From DATCMH01 sp036563505 (lineage in GTDB: Bacteria; Pseudomonadota; Alphaproteobacteria; Rhizobiales; Beijerinckiaceae), in NCBI GenBank assembly GCA_036563505.1, contig DATCMH010000012.1, forward strand, positions 62,001 to 126,000: DNA of 64,000 nt, written 5' to 3'. Made by a program: the position numbers and the translations under genes. This document shows positions 24,905-36,147 of the stretch, piece after piece. The first letter of the stretch is position 1. Every line of letters begins with the position of its first letter. Under the pieces are notes generated by a model. That model saw nothing but the letters and a program-made list of their open reading frames with translations, was not told the origin of the DNA and did no database searches.

Positions 24905-25876
24905 TCACTTATCGCTGATCGAAGGCTGCCAGACGGCCAGGAGGCCGTCAACGGTCAAGCTTTGGTGCGCCGAGGCCCGGCGCAGCGAAGCGGCGAGGCC
25001 GTCAAGGCCCACGAGGTCGGCGCTGAAGGCCGCGGCCGTCCAGAGGTCGAAGTTGGAGCGGTCGCTGCGCGGGCGCCAGGGCCGAATGGGGAGATCCTTG
25101 GCAACGTTGCGCTCGCGCTCAAGCCAGGCCACCGCCTCGCGCTCGCCGCCGAGTTCGTCGACGAGCTTGAGGGACAGGCCCTGGCGGCCGCTGAAGATCT
25201 GCCCGGTGGACACGGCGGCCACTTGGCCTTCGTTCATCTGCCGGCGCTCGGCCACGAGGCCCTTGAACCAGCCGTAGGTGTCGTTGACGACGCTCTGCAA
25301 CGCCGCGCGGGCCTCCGGGCTCGTCGGCTTGAAGCCGGAGGGCTCGGCTTTGAGCGGGCTCGACTTCACCTCCTCGACCTGGACGCCCAAGGTTGTGAGA
25401 AGCTTCGAGACGTCGGGAAACTGGAACAGCACGCCGATCGAGCCGACGAGCGACGTCTCCCGGGCGACGATCCGGTCGGCGGCGAGCGCCGTGATGTAGC
25501 CGCCGGACGCCGCGAGGCCGTCCACGAAGGCCACCACCGGCTTCTTGGCCGCCAGCGCCCGAATGTTGCGATGGAGTTCTTCCGAGCCCGTCGTGGTGCC
25601 GCCGGGCGAGTTGATCGAGATCACCACCCCCTTGACGTGCCCCGCCTCGCCGACGCGGCGCATGAGATCGGCCATGCGCTGGTCGCCGGCGATGAAGCCG
25701 TCGACGGAGATGCGGGCGATCTGGTCCTGACCGGCCCGGCCGGAGCTGCGCCCCGCCGTCACGGCGCCGATCGCCACGACAGCGGCCAGCGCCGCGAGCA
25801 CGCCGAGCACGCGCCAGAAGGTGAGCTTGCGCCGCAGCCGCCGGCGGTCGGCGATCAGTTCGGCATCCATGGCCAT
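24905..25876 (-). CDS. sppA: Signal peptide peptidase SppA (S49)
   Basis: 323 residues with the start at 25876 (GAGGACAC precedes it; a frame reaching 25960 has no ribosome site). One N-terminal membrane anchor (WRVLGVLAALAAVVAIGAVT, residues 21-40), then the peptidase. Catalytic Ser is S124 in DGLAASGGYIT and the base is K176 in SSPLKAEPSGFK; the 52-residue spacing matches B. subtilis SppA (S147, K199). Other motifs: INSPGGTTTGSEELH and TSLVGSIGVLFQFP. Degrades cleaved signal peptides in the membrane. Short form (about 36 kDa), not the E. coli 67-kDa tandem form. Sits between the rpsA terminator and ihfB, so it is probably the first gene of its own transcript. Confidence 0.95.
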   Translation of the reverse strand: MAMDAELIADRRRLRRKLTFWRVLGVLAALAAVVAIGAVTAGRSSGRAGQDQIARISVDGFIAGDQRMADLMRRVGEAGHVKGVVISINSPGGTTTGSEELHRNIRALAAKKPVVAFVDGLAASGGYITALAADRIVARETSLVGSIGVLFQFPDVSKLLTTLGVQVEEVKSSPLKAEPSGFKPTSPEARAALQSVVNDTYGWFKGLVAERRQMNEGQVAAVSTGQIFSGRQGLSLKLVDELGGEREAVAWLERERNVAKDLPIRPWRPRSDRSNFDLWTAAAFSADLVGLDGLAASLRRASAHQSLTVDGLLAVWQPSISDK

Positions 25877-25982
25877 CGCGGGTGTCCTCGAAGAAATCGT
25901 GTCATCGCCCCCGAACGGGCCGGCACACTGCCCCGGGCCCGCGCGAAGGGCAAGGCGCAAAGCGAGCGCCGCCGCAGCGACG

Positions 25983-26014
25983 AAAAAGCCCGCGCGGATC
26001 GCTCCGCGCGGGCT
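25983..26014 (-). terminator. Intrinsic terminator of rpsA
   Basis: On the minus strand a perfect 12-bp stem (AGCCCGCGCGGA, loop GCGA, TCCGCGCGGGCT) followed by TTTT then CG. It lies 34 bp after the rpsA stop and upstream of the sppA start, so rpsA is terminated before sppA and sppA needs its own promoter. Confidence 0.9.
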
Positions 26015-26047
26015 GGATCGGCAAGGACGGGCTCTCGCCCGGCCGCC

Positions 26048-27757
26048 TTACTTCTTGTCGGTGCCGGCCTTCTTGAGGGCCGCGCCGAGGATGTCGCCGA
26101 GCGACGCGCCGGAGTCGGTCGAGCCGTACTGGGCGATCGCCTCCTTCTCCTCGGCCATTTCAAGGGCCTTGACGGAGAGCTGGACGCGGCGGGCCTTGCG
26201 GTCGAACTGCGTCACGCGTGCATCGACCTTCTCGCCGGCAGCGAAGCGCTCGGGGCGCTGGTCGCCGCGGTCGCGGGCGAGCTCGGCCCGGCGGATGAAG
26301 GTGGAGAGGTCGGTGTCGACGATCTTCACCTCGATGCCCGAATCCTTCACCTCGAGCACCTCGCAGGTGACGACCTGGCCCTTGCGGATCTCGCCGGCAT
26401 CCGCGAAGGGATCGCCCGCGAGCTGCTTGATGCCAAGCGAGATGCGCTCCTTCTCGACGTCGACGTCGAGAACCTGGGCGCGCACCATGTCGCCCTTCTT
26501 GAAGTCGTCGATGACCTGCTCGCCCGGACGGTTCCAGTCGAGGTCGGAGAGGTGGACCATGCCGTCCACGTCGCCCTCGAGGCCGATGAACAGACCGAAC
26601 TCGGTCTTGTTCTTGACCTCGCCCTCGACCTCGGAGCCGACGGGATGCTTCTCGGCGAAGCCCTCCCACGGGTTCTGAAGCGTCTGCTTGAGGCCGAGCG
26701 AAATGCGGCGCTTGACCGGATCGACCTCGAGGATCTGAACCTCGACCTCCTGGGAGGTGGAGACGATCTTGCCCGGATGGACGTTCTTCTTCGTCCAGGA
26801 CATCTCGGAGACGTGGATCAGGCCCTCGATCCCCGGCTCCAGCTCCACGAAGGCGCCGTAGTCGGTGATGTTGGTGACACGGCCCTTGAGCTTCGCGTTC
26901 ACCGGGTAGCGGGCGGCGATGCCCTCCCACGGATCGGCCAGGAGCTGCTTGATGCCGAGCGAGATGCGGTGCGTCTCGTGGTTGATCTTGATGATCTTGA
27001 CCTTCACGGTCTGGCCGATGGTCACCACCTCGGAGGGATGGTTGACGCGGCGCCATGCCATGTCGGTGACGTGCAAGAGGCCGTCGATACCGCCGAGATC
27101 GACGAACGCGCCGTACTCGGTGATGTTCTTGACCACGCCGTCAATGACCTGACCCTCTTCGAGGTTGGCCACGAGCTCGGAGCGCTGCTCGGCGCGGCTC
27201 TCCTCGAGCACGGTGCGGCGCGACACGACGATGTTGCCGCGGCGACGGTCCATCTTGAGGATCTGGAACGGCTGCGGCACGCCCATGAGCGGGGTGACAT
27301 CGCGGACCGGGCGGATGTCGACCTGGGAGCGCGGCAGGAACGCCACGGCGCCGTCGAGGTCGACGGTGTAGCCGCCCTTGACCTGGTTGAAGATCATGCC
27401 GTTGACGCGCTCGTTGGCTTCGAAAGCCTTCTCGAGCTTGACCCAGCTCTCCTCGCGGCGAGCCTTGTCGCGGGAGATGACGGCCTCGCCCAGCGCGTTC
27501 TCGATGCGCTCGACGTAGACCTCGACCTCGTCGCCGACCTTGACCGGCGTGTCGCCCCGGCCGGGGCCGACGAATTCCTTGAGGGCGACTCGGCCCTCCG
27601 TCTTGGCGCCGATGTCGATGACAGCGACGTCCTTCTCGATCGCGACCACGTGCCCCTTGACCACCGAGCCCTCGGTGATCTCGTGAGTGCGGAACGACTC
27701 CTCGAGAAGGGCGGCGAAATCCTCGCGGCCCGGCGCGCTTTGCAAAGCTGCAGACAT
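26048..27757 (-). CDS. rpsA: 30S ribosomal protein S1
   Basis: 569 residues. The ATG at 27755-27757 is preceded by CCGAGGAGAT; a frame reaching 27820 is unlikely. Six S1 (OB-fold) repeats are visible: EGSVVKGHVVAIEKDVAVID, VNGMIFNQVKGGYTVDLDG, DGVVKNITEYGAFVDLGGID, KGRVTNITDYGAFVELEPGI, EGEVKNKTEFGLFIGLEGDV and a C-terminal repeat. Repeats 3 and 4 (GxxxDLGGIDGLLHVTDM, then LEPGIEGLIHVSEM) are the RNA-binding core. Essential for translation initiation on structured mRNAs. A terminator follows. In many bacteria cmk precedes rpsA; it is absent here. A hairpin abuts the ribosome site, suggesting autoregulation. Confidence 0.98.
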   Translation of the reverse strand: MSAALQSAPGREDFAALLEESFRTHEITEGSVVKGHVVAIEKDVAVIDIGAKTEGRVALKEFVGPGRGDTPVKVGDEVEVYVERIENALGEAVISRDKARREESWVKLEKAFEANERVNGMIFNQVKGGYTVDLDGAVAFLPRSQVDIRPVRDVTPLMGVPQPFQILKMDRRRGNIVVSRRTVLEESRAEQRSELVANLEEGQVIDGVVKNITEYGAFVDLGGIDGLLHVTDMAWRRVNHPSEVVTIGQTVKVKIIKINHETHRISLGIKQLLADPWEGIAARYPVNAKLKGRVTNITDYGAFVELEPGIEGLIHVSEMSWTKKNVHPGKIVSTSQEVEVQILEVDPVKRRISLGLKQTLQNPWEGFAEKHPVGSEVEGEVKNKTEFGLFIGLEGDVDGMVHLSDLDWNRPGEQVIDDFKKGDMVRAQVLDVDVEKERISLGIKQLAGDPFADAGEIRKGQVVTCEVLEVKDSGIEVKIVDTDLSTFIRRAELARDRGDQRPERFAAGEKVDARVTQFDRKARRVQLSVKALEMAEEKEAIAQYGSTDSGASLGDILGAALKKAGTDKK

Positions 27758-27771
27758 TAGATCTCCTCGGG

Positions 27772-27794
27772 GCGTCCTCTCTTTCCGAGGACGC
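27772..27794 (-). promoter_or_regulatory. Leader hairpin next to the rpsA ribosome-binding site
   Basis: GCGTCCTC (27772-27779) and GAGGACGC (27787-27794) form a perfect 8-bp stem with a 7-nt loop, ending 3 to 4 nt before the GAGGAGAT Shine-Dalgarno of rpsA. S1 autoregulates its own translation in E. coli through leader hairpins; a similar role here is inference. The remaining 250 bases upstream (to 28052) hold no gene or other motif I can support. Confidence 0.4.
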
Positions 27795-28052
27795 AACGCC
27801 GGCGGGTTGGTGTTGCACACTGCCCCTGGCGCCGCCGCTGCCCGAACCGCTCGTTGTCGAAAGCGGGGATTCGGGCGGACCGCTCACGAGCGGGCCGGCG
27901 TATGTCGACGGACGTCAGGACAGATCCAAGGTGCCGTGTGGACGATGCGGACGCGCGCGAGCGCCCCGCTCGCGCCGCAGCGCCGCGATGGACGGGCCTC
28001 ACATAGTCGAAACCGGGTGCGACGGCAACCGGCCTCGCGGCAGGCCTGGCGT

Positions 28053-28457
28053 TCAGCCGCGCTCGCGGTAACGGCTGCGCGACGCCGTGGTCGAGCGCGC
28101 CTTCGGGGAGGGCGGCTCCCACGCGGCCGAAGCAAAGGTCTGGGGTGCCGTCGCCGGCCCGCGCGGGGCCTCAGCCTCGCGGGTCGCGGGCTGGCTCCGC
28201 TCCCGTGTGCGCGACGCCGTGATCCACCACGTGAGCAGGGCCGGTGCGCGAAGGGCGAGGGCGGCGAACATCCACAGTACGAGCATCTCGCGGGTAGAGA
28301 AGCCGAAGCCCGATCCCGCGCCGCCCAGCCCCAGGGCGCCCGACGCGGCGCTCAAGACGACCGCTGCCGCCATCAGGTTGAGCCAGAGATAGGTTACCTC
28401 GCCGGCCTGTCCCAGGCGGCTTCGCCCTTCGATGCGCGGCAGCAGGGCCCCGAACAT
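28053..28457 (-). CDS. Small membrane protein of unknown function
   Basis: 134 residues, ATG at 28455-28457 with a good ribosome site (GGAAGGA). Two hydrophobic segments are clear: VTYLWLNLMAAAVVLSAASGAL (about 21-42) and MLVLWMFAALALRAPALLTWW (about 58-78), followed by a Ser/Arg/Pro-rich, charged C-terminus of about 55 residues. This shape suggests an inner-membrane protein with a cytosolic basic tail. No family could be named. It is divergent from the DUF4149 gene on its right and reads away from the rpsA leader on its left. A competing plus-strand frame in this region is judged a shadow. Confidence 0.6.
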   Translation of the reverse strand: MFGALLPRIEGRSRLGQAGEVTYLWLNLMAAAVVLSAASGALGLGGAGSGFGFSTREMLVLWMFAALALRAPALLTWWITASRTRERSQPATREAEAPRGPATAPQTFASAAWEPPSPKARSTTASRSRYRERG

Positions 28458-28668
28458 GCTGGTCCTTCCATCCTTTCCGCCGCGTTACGCACCAGGATCG
28501 CGCGAAAACCCTAACGGAAGGTGCTCGGCCGACGGGCTCGTCCGCCGCCATAACTGGTGCGCTCCGGCCGCTTTGCTTGCCATCCCTTGCGGCACGCGAT
28601 CGCGCTACCTCGCCTCGGGGCCACCGTCACCTATCTCGAGGTCCAGTCTGCCCACTCGTGATCGCCCC

Positions 28669-29088
28669 GTGACCTTCGCTCTCGCCAGCTTTGCCCTCGT
28701 CGCCGCTATCGTCGGCGCGATGCTGTTCTTCGCCGGCGCGGTCGCGCCGACGGTCTTTCGCGTCCTGCAGGCTGCCGAAGCCGGCCGCTTCTTGCGCGCG
28801 CAGTTCCGGGTCTACTACCTCGTGCTCGGGATCGCGACGCTCGCCGCCGCTCTCCTCGCGGCCGCTGCGGGGCGTTGGCGGGAGGCGGCGCTCATCGCCC
28901 TCGTCGCCGCGGGGTTCGCGCTCGCCCGACAAGGCCTGATGCCGCGGATCAACGCCCTGCGTGACCGGGCGCTCGCCGGCGATGCCGCGGCCGAGCCCGC
29001 CTTCCAAGCGCTCCACCGAACGAGCGTGTGGCTCAACGCCTTCCAGCTCCTCGGGCTCCTCGCCGTCGCCTGGCTGCTTGCCGGCTAA
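28669..29088 (+). CDS. DUF4149-like integral membrane protein
   Basis: 139 residues with a GTG start (28669); an upstream frame to 28432 has no membrane-protein character. Four transmembrane helices: ALASFALVAAIVGAMLFFAG, VYYLVLGIATLAAALLAAAA, ALIALVAAGFALARQG and LNAFQLLGLLAVAWLLAG. The conserved patterns FFAGAVAPTVFRVL and ALHRTSVWLN match DUF4149 (TMEM205-like), a family of unknown function. It overlaps the convergent DsbA-like isomerase by 4 bp at its 3' end. No ribosome site better than a weak one precedes the GTG, so the exact start is uncertain. Confidence 0.72.
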   Translation: MTFALASFALVAAIVGAMLFFAGAVAPTVFRVLQAAEAGRFLRAQFRVYYLVLGIATLAAALLAAAAGRWREAALIALVAAGFALARQGLMPRINALRDRALAGDAAAEPAFQALHRTSVWLNAFQLLGLLAVAWLLAG

Positions 29089-29714
29089 CCGCCGCCCGCG
29101 AGGGCCGTCCGCTCGCCCGACGCCCAGGCCAGCGCCTGTTCCAGACGGTCGTTGCCCCAGAACATCTCGCCGTCCTCCGTAAAGAAGGTCGGCGCGCCGA
29201 AGATGCCGCGGGAGCGGGCCTCCTCGGTCAAGGCTTTGAGCCGTGTCTTGTTGGCGTCGGCGGACGCGGCGCGCAGCACCCCGTCCGCGTCCATGCCGAG
29301 ATGGGTGAGGATGCCCTGAACCGCCGCCGGCTCGGCGATCGAGCGGCCCTCGCCGAAGGCCCTGTGGTAAACGGCCTTGGTGAAGGTCGGTCCCCACGGA
29401 TGCTCGGCGCCGAGCAACGCTACCCGCGCCGCGACGAGGCTGTTCTGCGGGAAAGTCTCGGACTTGTGGACGGGCAGGCCGAGCCGCGCGCCCTCGCGCT
29501 GCATGTCCCGCCACATGTACCGGCCCTTCGCCGGGAAGAGATTGAAGGGCGAGGAGTTCCACCCCTGCGCGGCGAAGATCGGCCCGAGCAGGAACGGCCG
29601 CCAGCGGATGTCGACGCCCGCCGCTTCGGCCAGGGGCTCGATCCGCATCGCGGCGAGGTAGGAATAGGTGGAGGCGAACTCGTACCAGAACTCGAGGACG
29701 GGACGTCGGGCCAT
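29085..29714 (-). CDS. 2-hydroxychromene-2-carboxylate isomerase (DsbA-fold)
   Basis: 209 residues, glutathione-dependent isomerase of the thioredoxin-like DsbA/HCCA fold. Visible: EFWYEFASTYSYLAAMRIEP (GSH-binding start, with a Ser where DsbA has CxxC), DIRWRPFLLGPIFAAQGWN, YMWRDMQREGARLGLP, VYHRAFGEGRSIAEP and the C-terminal GIFGAPTFFTEDGEMFWGND loop carrying the cis-Pro equivalent. NahD and related kappa GSTs have this pattern. In naphthalene degraders it acts in aromatic ring breakdown; here no degradation genes are nearby, so a general kappa-class GST role is equally possible. Ends 4 bp into the convergent DUF4149 gene. Confidence 0.88.
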   Translation of the reverse strand: MARRPVLEFWYEFASTYSYLAAMRIEPLAEAAGVDIRWRPFLLGPIFAAQGWNSSPFNLFPAKGRYMWRDMQREGARLGLPVHKSETFPQNSLVAARVALLGAEHPWGPTFTKAVYHRAFGEGRSIAEPAAVQGILTHLGMDADGVLRAASADANKTRLKALTEEARSRGIFGAPTFFTEDGEMFWGNDRLEQALAWASGERTALAGGG

Positions 29715-29875
29715 TCGGTCTCGCCTCCTGAGGCCTTAAGGCGTCTAGGGTTTCGCAATCGCGCCTGCGCCGCAAGCCCGTTGCGCCCCTTCCGCACATC
29801 TCTATAAACGCGCCGATCTCCGCCCAAGCTCGCGAAGGGTCGCGGCGGACCCTCCTCAACGGACCCGACGCTTCC

Positions 29876-31108
<1,233 letters not shown>

Positions 31109-31195
31109 CCGCGGCCACAAGCGCGACAGCACGTCTCCCGAACCGTCCGGCCTGACCCCACGTTGTCGACGGCCTGAGATTCGCGGAGGCTGTCG

Positions 31196-32332
31196 ATGCT
31201 TTGGTCGTTTCCCGTCGCCGTCATCGCCGGGACGGTGGTGCGGCTGCACGCCACCTTCGTGCTCTTCCTGATCTGGGTCGGTGCGACGCAATACCGGCTC
31301 GGCGGCCGGGAGGCGGCGCTGGAAGGGGTTCTCTTCCTCATCCTCGTCTTCGCCTGCGTGCTCGCGCACGAGTTCGGCCATATCTTCGCCGCGCGGCGCT
31401 ATGGCATCCGCACCCCGGAGGTGACGCTCTCGCCCATCGGCGGCGTCGCGAGCCTCGAGCGCATCCCGGAGCGGCCCCGCGAGGAACTGGTGGTGGCGCT
31501 GGCCGGCCCGGCGGTGAACGTGGTGGTCGCAGCAGCCTTGTTCGTCTATCTCGCGGGGCGGGGCGCAGACGGCACCACGGATGCCGTGCAGGCGGCCCAG
31601 ATCGCCGAACCACAGGCAGGCCTCGCGGCGCGTCTCGCAGCGGCCAACGTCTTCCTCGTGCTGTTCAACCTGATTCCCGCCTTCCCGATGGACGGGGGCC
31701 GGGTGCTCCGGGCGCTGCTCGCCACCCGCCGTCCCCACGCCGAGGCGACCCGGATCGCCGCGCGCGTGGGCCAGGGCGCGGCCTTCCTCTTCGCGCTCGC
31801 CGGCCTCTTCGTGAACCCGATGCTGATCGTCATCGCGCTCTTCATCTATCTCGCGGCCTCCGCCGAAGCCCAGCATGTCGCGCTGCGGGACGGGACCCGG
31901 GAACTGCCGGTGCGGGCGGCGTTGGAAAGCGTGCTCGAAGGCCTATCGCCCAACGCCACGCTGAATGACGCCGTGAACCTGCTGCTGCGCTCCCCGCAGA
32001 CTGTATTCCCGATCATCGACGGGGCGGGCCGGCCTCGCGGTCTCCTCACGAAGGACGCCCTCATCCCGGCGCTGCGCGACGGGGGACCCGCCGCGCCCGT
32101 GCTCGACATCATGGTGCGCGACGTGCCCGCGGTGAATGCCATGATGCCCCTCGACGCGGCGCTCGCGCTTCTGAACCAGTCGCGGGCGCCGGCTCTCTTC
32201 GCCCTCGATGAGGAAGGGCGCCTCATCGGCCTCGTCACTCGCGAGAACGTGGGGGAGATGATGCTGGTGCGCAGCGTGCGCCCCGACTGGCCGTTCCGGG
32301 GCGGCGCGGCGCGACCGGCGGTGCCGGCCTGA
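31196..32332 (+). CDS. Site-2 protease-type zinc metalloprotease with C-terminal CBS domains
   Basis: 378 residues, membrane-embedded M50B-like protease. Zinc motif HEFGH is in FACVLAHEFGHIFAARRYGI (near residues 50-69), the second ligand region is NLIPAFPMDGGRVLRALLAT, and about six hydrophobic helices surround them. Residues about 245-360 form a CBS pair (LVRSVRP and DAALALLNQSRAPALFALDE). SpoIVFB-like site-2 proteases with CBS domains sense adenylate ligands and cleave membrane-bound substrates. No specific substrate is adjacent. ATG is preceded by GCGGAGGCT. Confidence 0.93.
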   Translation: MLWSFPVAVIAGTVVRLHATFVLFLIWVGATQYRLGGREAALEGVLFLILVFACVLAHEFGHIFAARRYGIRTPEVTLSPIGGVASLERIPERPREELVVALAGPAVNVVVAAALFVYLAGRGADGTTDAVQAAQIAEPQAGLAARLAAANVFLVLFNLIPAFPMDGGRVLRALLATRRPHAEATRIAARVGQGAAFLFALAGLFVNPMLIVIALFIYLAASAEAQHVALRDGTRELPVRAALESVLEGLSPNATLNDAVNLLLRSPQTVFPIIDGAGRPRGLLTKDALIPALRDGGPAAPVLDIMVRDVPAVNAMMPLDAALALLNQSRAPALFALDEEGRLIGLVTRENVGEMMLVRSVRPDWPFRGGAARPAVPA

Positions 32333-32426
32333 GTCCGTCCCGCGGCCCCCGCCTTCATTTCGGCCGATTGGCCGGCTGTCCTGGCGGCCCTTGCGCTCGC
32401 GGGTCTCACCCGCCAACCTCCCCCGC

Positions 32427-33743
32427 ATGCGCCGCCTGGTTCTCACCCTCCTCGCTGCCGCGCTCGCGCTCTTCGCGCTGAGCCTGCTCGGCGTGCAGTA
32501 CCTGACGGCGCCGACGACCCTGCGGGTCGCCGTCGGGCCGATGTCGAGCGAGGACACGCGGCTCATGGCGGCGGTGGCCCAGTATCTCGCCCGTGAGCGG
32601 GCGGCCGTGCGTGTCAAGCTCGTGCTGACGGAAGGGGTGGCCGGCAGCGCCGAGAGCCTCGACAACGGCAAGGCGGACTTGGCCGTGGTGCGCACCGACG
32701 CCGCGGTTCCTCCGAAAGCCCAGACGCTCGTCATCATGCACCGCGACGCGGCGGTGCTCATGACCACGGGCGCGACCAAGATCGAGCGCGTGGCCGGGCT
32801 CTCCGGCAAGACGGTCGGCATCGTGCGGCGCATCGACGCGAACGCGAAGCTGCTCGCCACCGTGCTGAACCATTATGAGATCGAACCCGGCACGGTGCGC
32901 ACCATCCTCTTCGACTCCGCGGCGGCCGTCGCCGACGCGCTCCGCGCGGGAGAGATCGACGCGGTGCTCGCGGTGGGCACACCCTCGGGCAAGACGGTGA
33001 CGGACGCGGTCGCGGCCGTGACGCAGGCCGCCGGCGGGCCGCCGGTCTTCGTGCCCATCAACGAGGCCGACGCGATCGCCCAGCGCCTACCGGCCTTCGA
33101 GTCCTTTGAGATCGTGCGCGGCACCTTCGGCGGCTCGCCGCCGCGGCCGATGGAGAGCGTGACGACGCTCGGTGTCAACCACCGCCTCGTCGCCACGCCG
33201 GAGCTCGACGACGACATCGCCTCCGAGCTCACGCGGCTCATCTTCGCCATGCGCCCGGCGATCGCCACGGAGGTGCCGCTGGCGAACCGCATCGAGGCGC
33301 CCGACACCTCCAAGAGCTCGTCGCTGCCGGTTCATCCGGGGGCTGCCGCCTATTACGAAGGCGAGGTTCAAACCTTCTTCGAGCGCTACGGCGACTGGAT
33401 GTATCTCGGCATCATGGTGATCAGCATCGCGGGCTCGGCCGCCGCGGCGATGGCCGGCAAGACGGCGAACCATAATCGGGCGCGCAAGGTGTCGCTCCTC
33501 AACCGCCTCCTCGACATCGTGCGCGCGGCACGGCGCGCCGACACGCTCGCCGAACTCGACGCCCTCGAATCGGAGGCCGACGACATCCTCGGCCGCGCCC
33601 TGTCGAAGGCCGGCCAGGACGGGATCGACGAGGCGAGCATGGTGGCCTTCACCCTTGGCCTCGACCAGGCCCGCCACGCCATCGGCGAGCGGCGCCGCTG
33701 GCTCGAAACCCACCCGACGCCTTTGTCTCAGGCCGCAGAGTAA
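32427..33743 (+). CDS. TAXI-family (TRAP-associated) solute-binding protein, membrane anchored
   Basis: 438 residues. The ATG at 32427 is used because a signal-anchor helix starts at once (LVLTLLAAALALFALSLLGV). The body (about 25-300) has the TAXI features: LRVAVGPMSSEDTRLMAAVA, LDNGKADLAVVRTDAAVPPK and GKTVGIVRRIDANAKLLATV, then LRAGEIDAVLAVGT. A second hydrophobic helix (MYLGIMVISIAGSAAAAMAG near 318-337) and a coiled-coil-like tail of about 95 residues follow (RARKVSLLNRLLDIVRAARR). So it is held at the membrane by two helices. No TRAP membrane subunits (dctM/dctQ or a 4TM/12TM fusion) are in the neighbourhood, so it may be an orphan sensor or serve a distant transporter. Confidence 0.85.
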   Translation: MRRLVLTLLAAALALFALSLLGVQYLTAPTTLRVAVGPMSSEDTRLMAAVAQYLARERAAVRVKLVLTEGVAGSAESLDNGKADLAVVRTDAAVPPKAQTLVIMHRDAAVLMTTGATKIERVAGLSGKTVGIVRRIDANAKLLATVLNHYEIEPGTVRTILFDSAAAVADALRAGEIDAVLAVGTPSGKTVTDAVAAVTQAAGGPPVFVPINEADAIAQRLPAFESFEIVRGTFGGSPPRPMESVTTLGVNHRLVATPELDDDIASELTRLIFAMRPAIATEVPLANRIEAPDTSKSSSLPVHPGAAAYYEGEVQTFFERYGDWMYLGIMVISIAGSAAAAMAGKTANHNRARKVSLLNRLLDIVRAARRADTLAELDALESEADDILGRALSKAGQDGIDEASMVAFTLGLDQARHAIGERRRWLETHPTPLSQAAE

Positions 33744-33905
33744 AGGCTCGCGGCGAGGGATCGCGTAGGCGGCCCTATTGCCGCCCCATCCGCGTCCCTA
33801 TATTGCACCGCACACCAGGATTTCTCGCACAGGCCCGGTTCGCGTCGCGCGGCTTAATGCCGTCCCGTCGCGATCCGGGCTGCCTGCATTGTCGGACGAG
33901 CCACC

Positions 33906-35735
<1,830 letters not shown>

Positions 35736-35759
35736 AAAGCGCTTCGCTTCTGATCTCTG

Positions 35760-36112
35760 TCATGGTCGGGCTTGACCCGGCCATCTCGACCTTCTGCACC
35801 TGAGCCTAAGCGCCGAGGTTCGCGGGTCGAGCCCGCGAACGACATGCGGTGTATTGAGCCGTTCGGGGCTTATGCCCGGCTCCCCCCTCACCCCCGCTCA
35901 CCTTCGGTTCGCTCGCTTCGCCTGCCGGTGCGCAGGCGAAGCCCTCTCCCCGCCCGCGGGGAGAGGTGGGTCGGCCGGGTCTCGGCCCTGTTCTCGATGA
36001 TCTGATACGATGGTGCGCGGTTCTCCTCTCCCCGCTCGCGGGGAGAGGGCTCGCGCGGAACAACATGTTCCGTGCGAGCAAGCGCAACGCAGTGGAGCGG
36101 GGGTGAGGGGGG
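35760..36112 (+). repeat. Composite palindromic intergenic element, copy 1 (with MITE-like block)
   Basis: Fills most of the 412-bp gap between typA and the convergent DUF937 gene. Module B (35760-35845) has two dyads: CATGGTCGGG..CCCGGCCAT and TTCGCGGGtcgagCCCGCGAA. After a 36-nt spacer, block C1 (35882-36112, 231 bp) is bounded by an 18-bp perfect terminal inverted repeat (CCCCCCTCACCCCCGCTC at 35882-35899 and its reverse complement at 36095-36112). It contains two CTCTCCCCGC/CGCGGGGAGAG hairpins and a TTCGCCTG/CAGGCGAA pair. No ORF is present. Copies at 40512, 45610, 51768 and 55684. Confidence 0.85.
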
Positions 36113-36147
36113 CCTCGCCGCTCCCGCACGGCAGGGCCCAGCCAACC

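Noticed and set aside
24851..27760. 969-residue plus-strand open frame
   Set aside because: It is the antisense of ihfB, sppA and rpsA and runs through the rpsA terminator; codon bias of the minus strand explains it.
28432..28668. N-terminal extension of the DUF4149 gene
   Set aside because: The extra 79 residues have no membrane or signal features and overlap the divergent membrane-protein gene's upstream region; the GTG at 28669 gives a normal family length.
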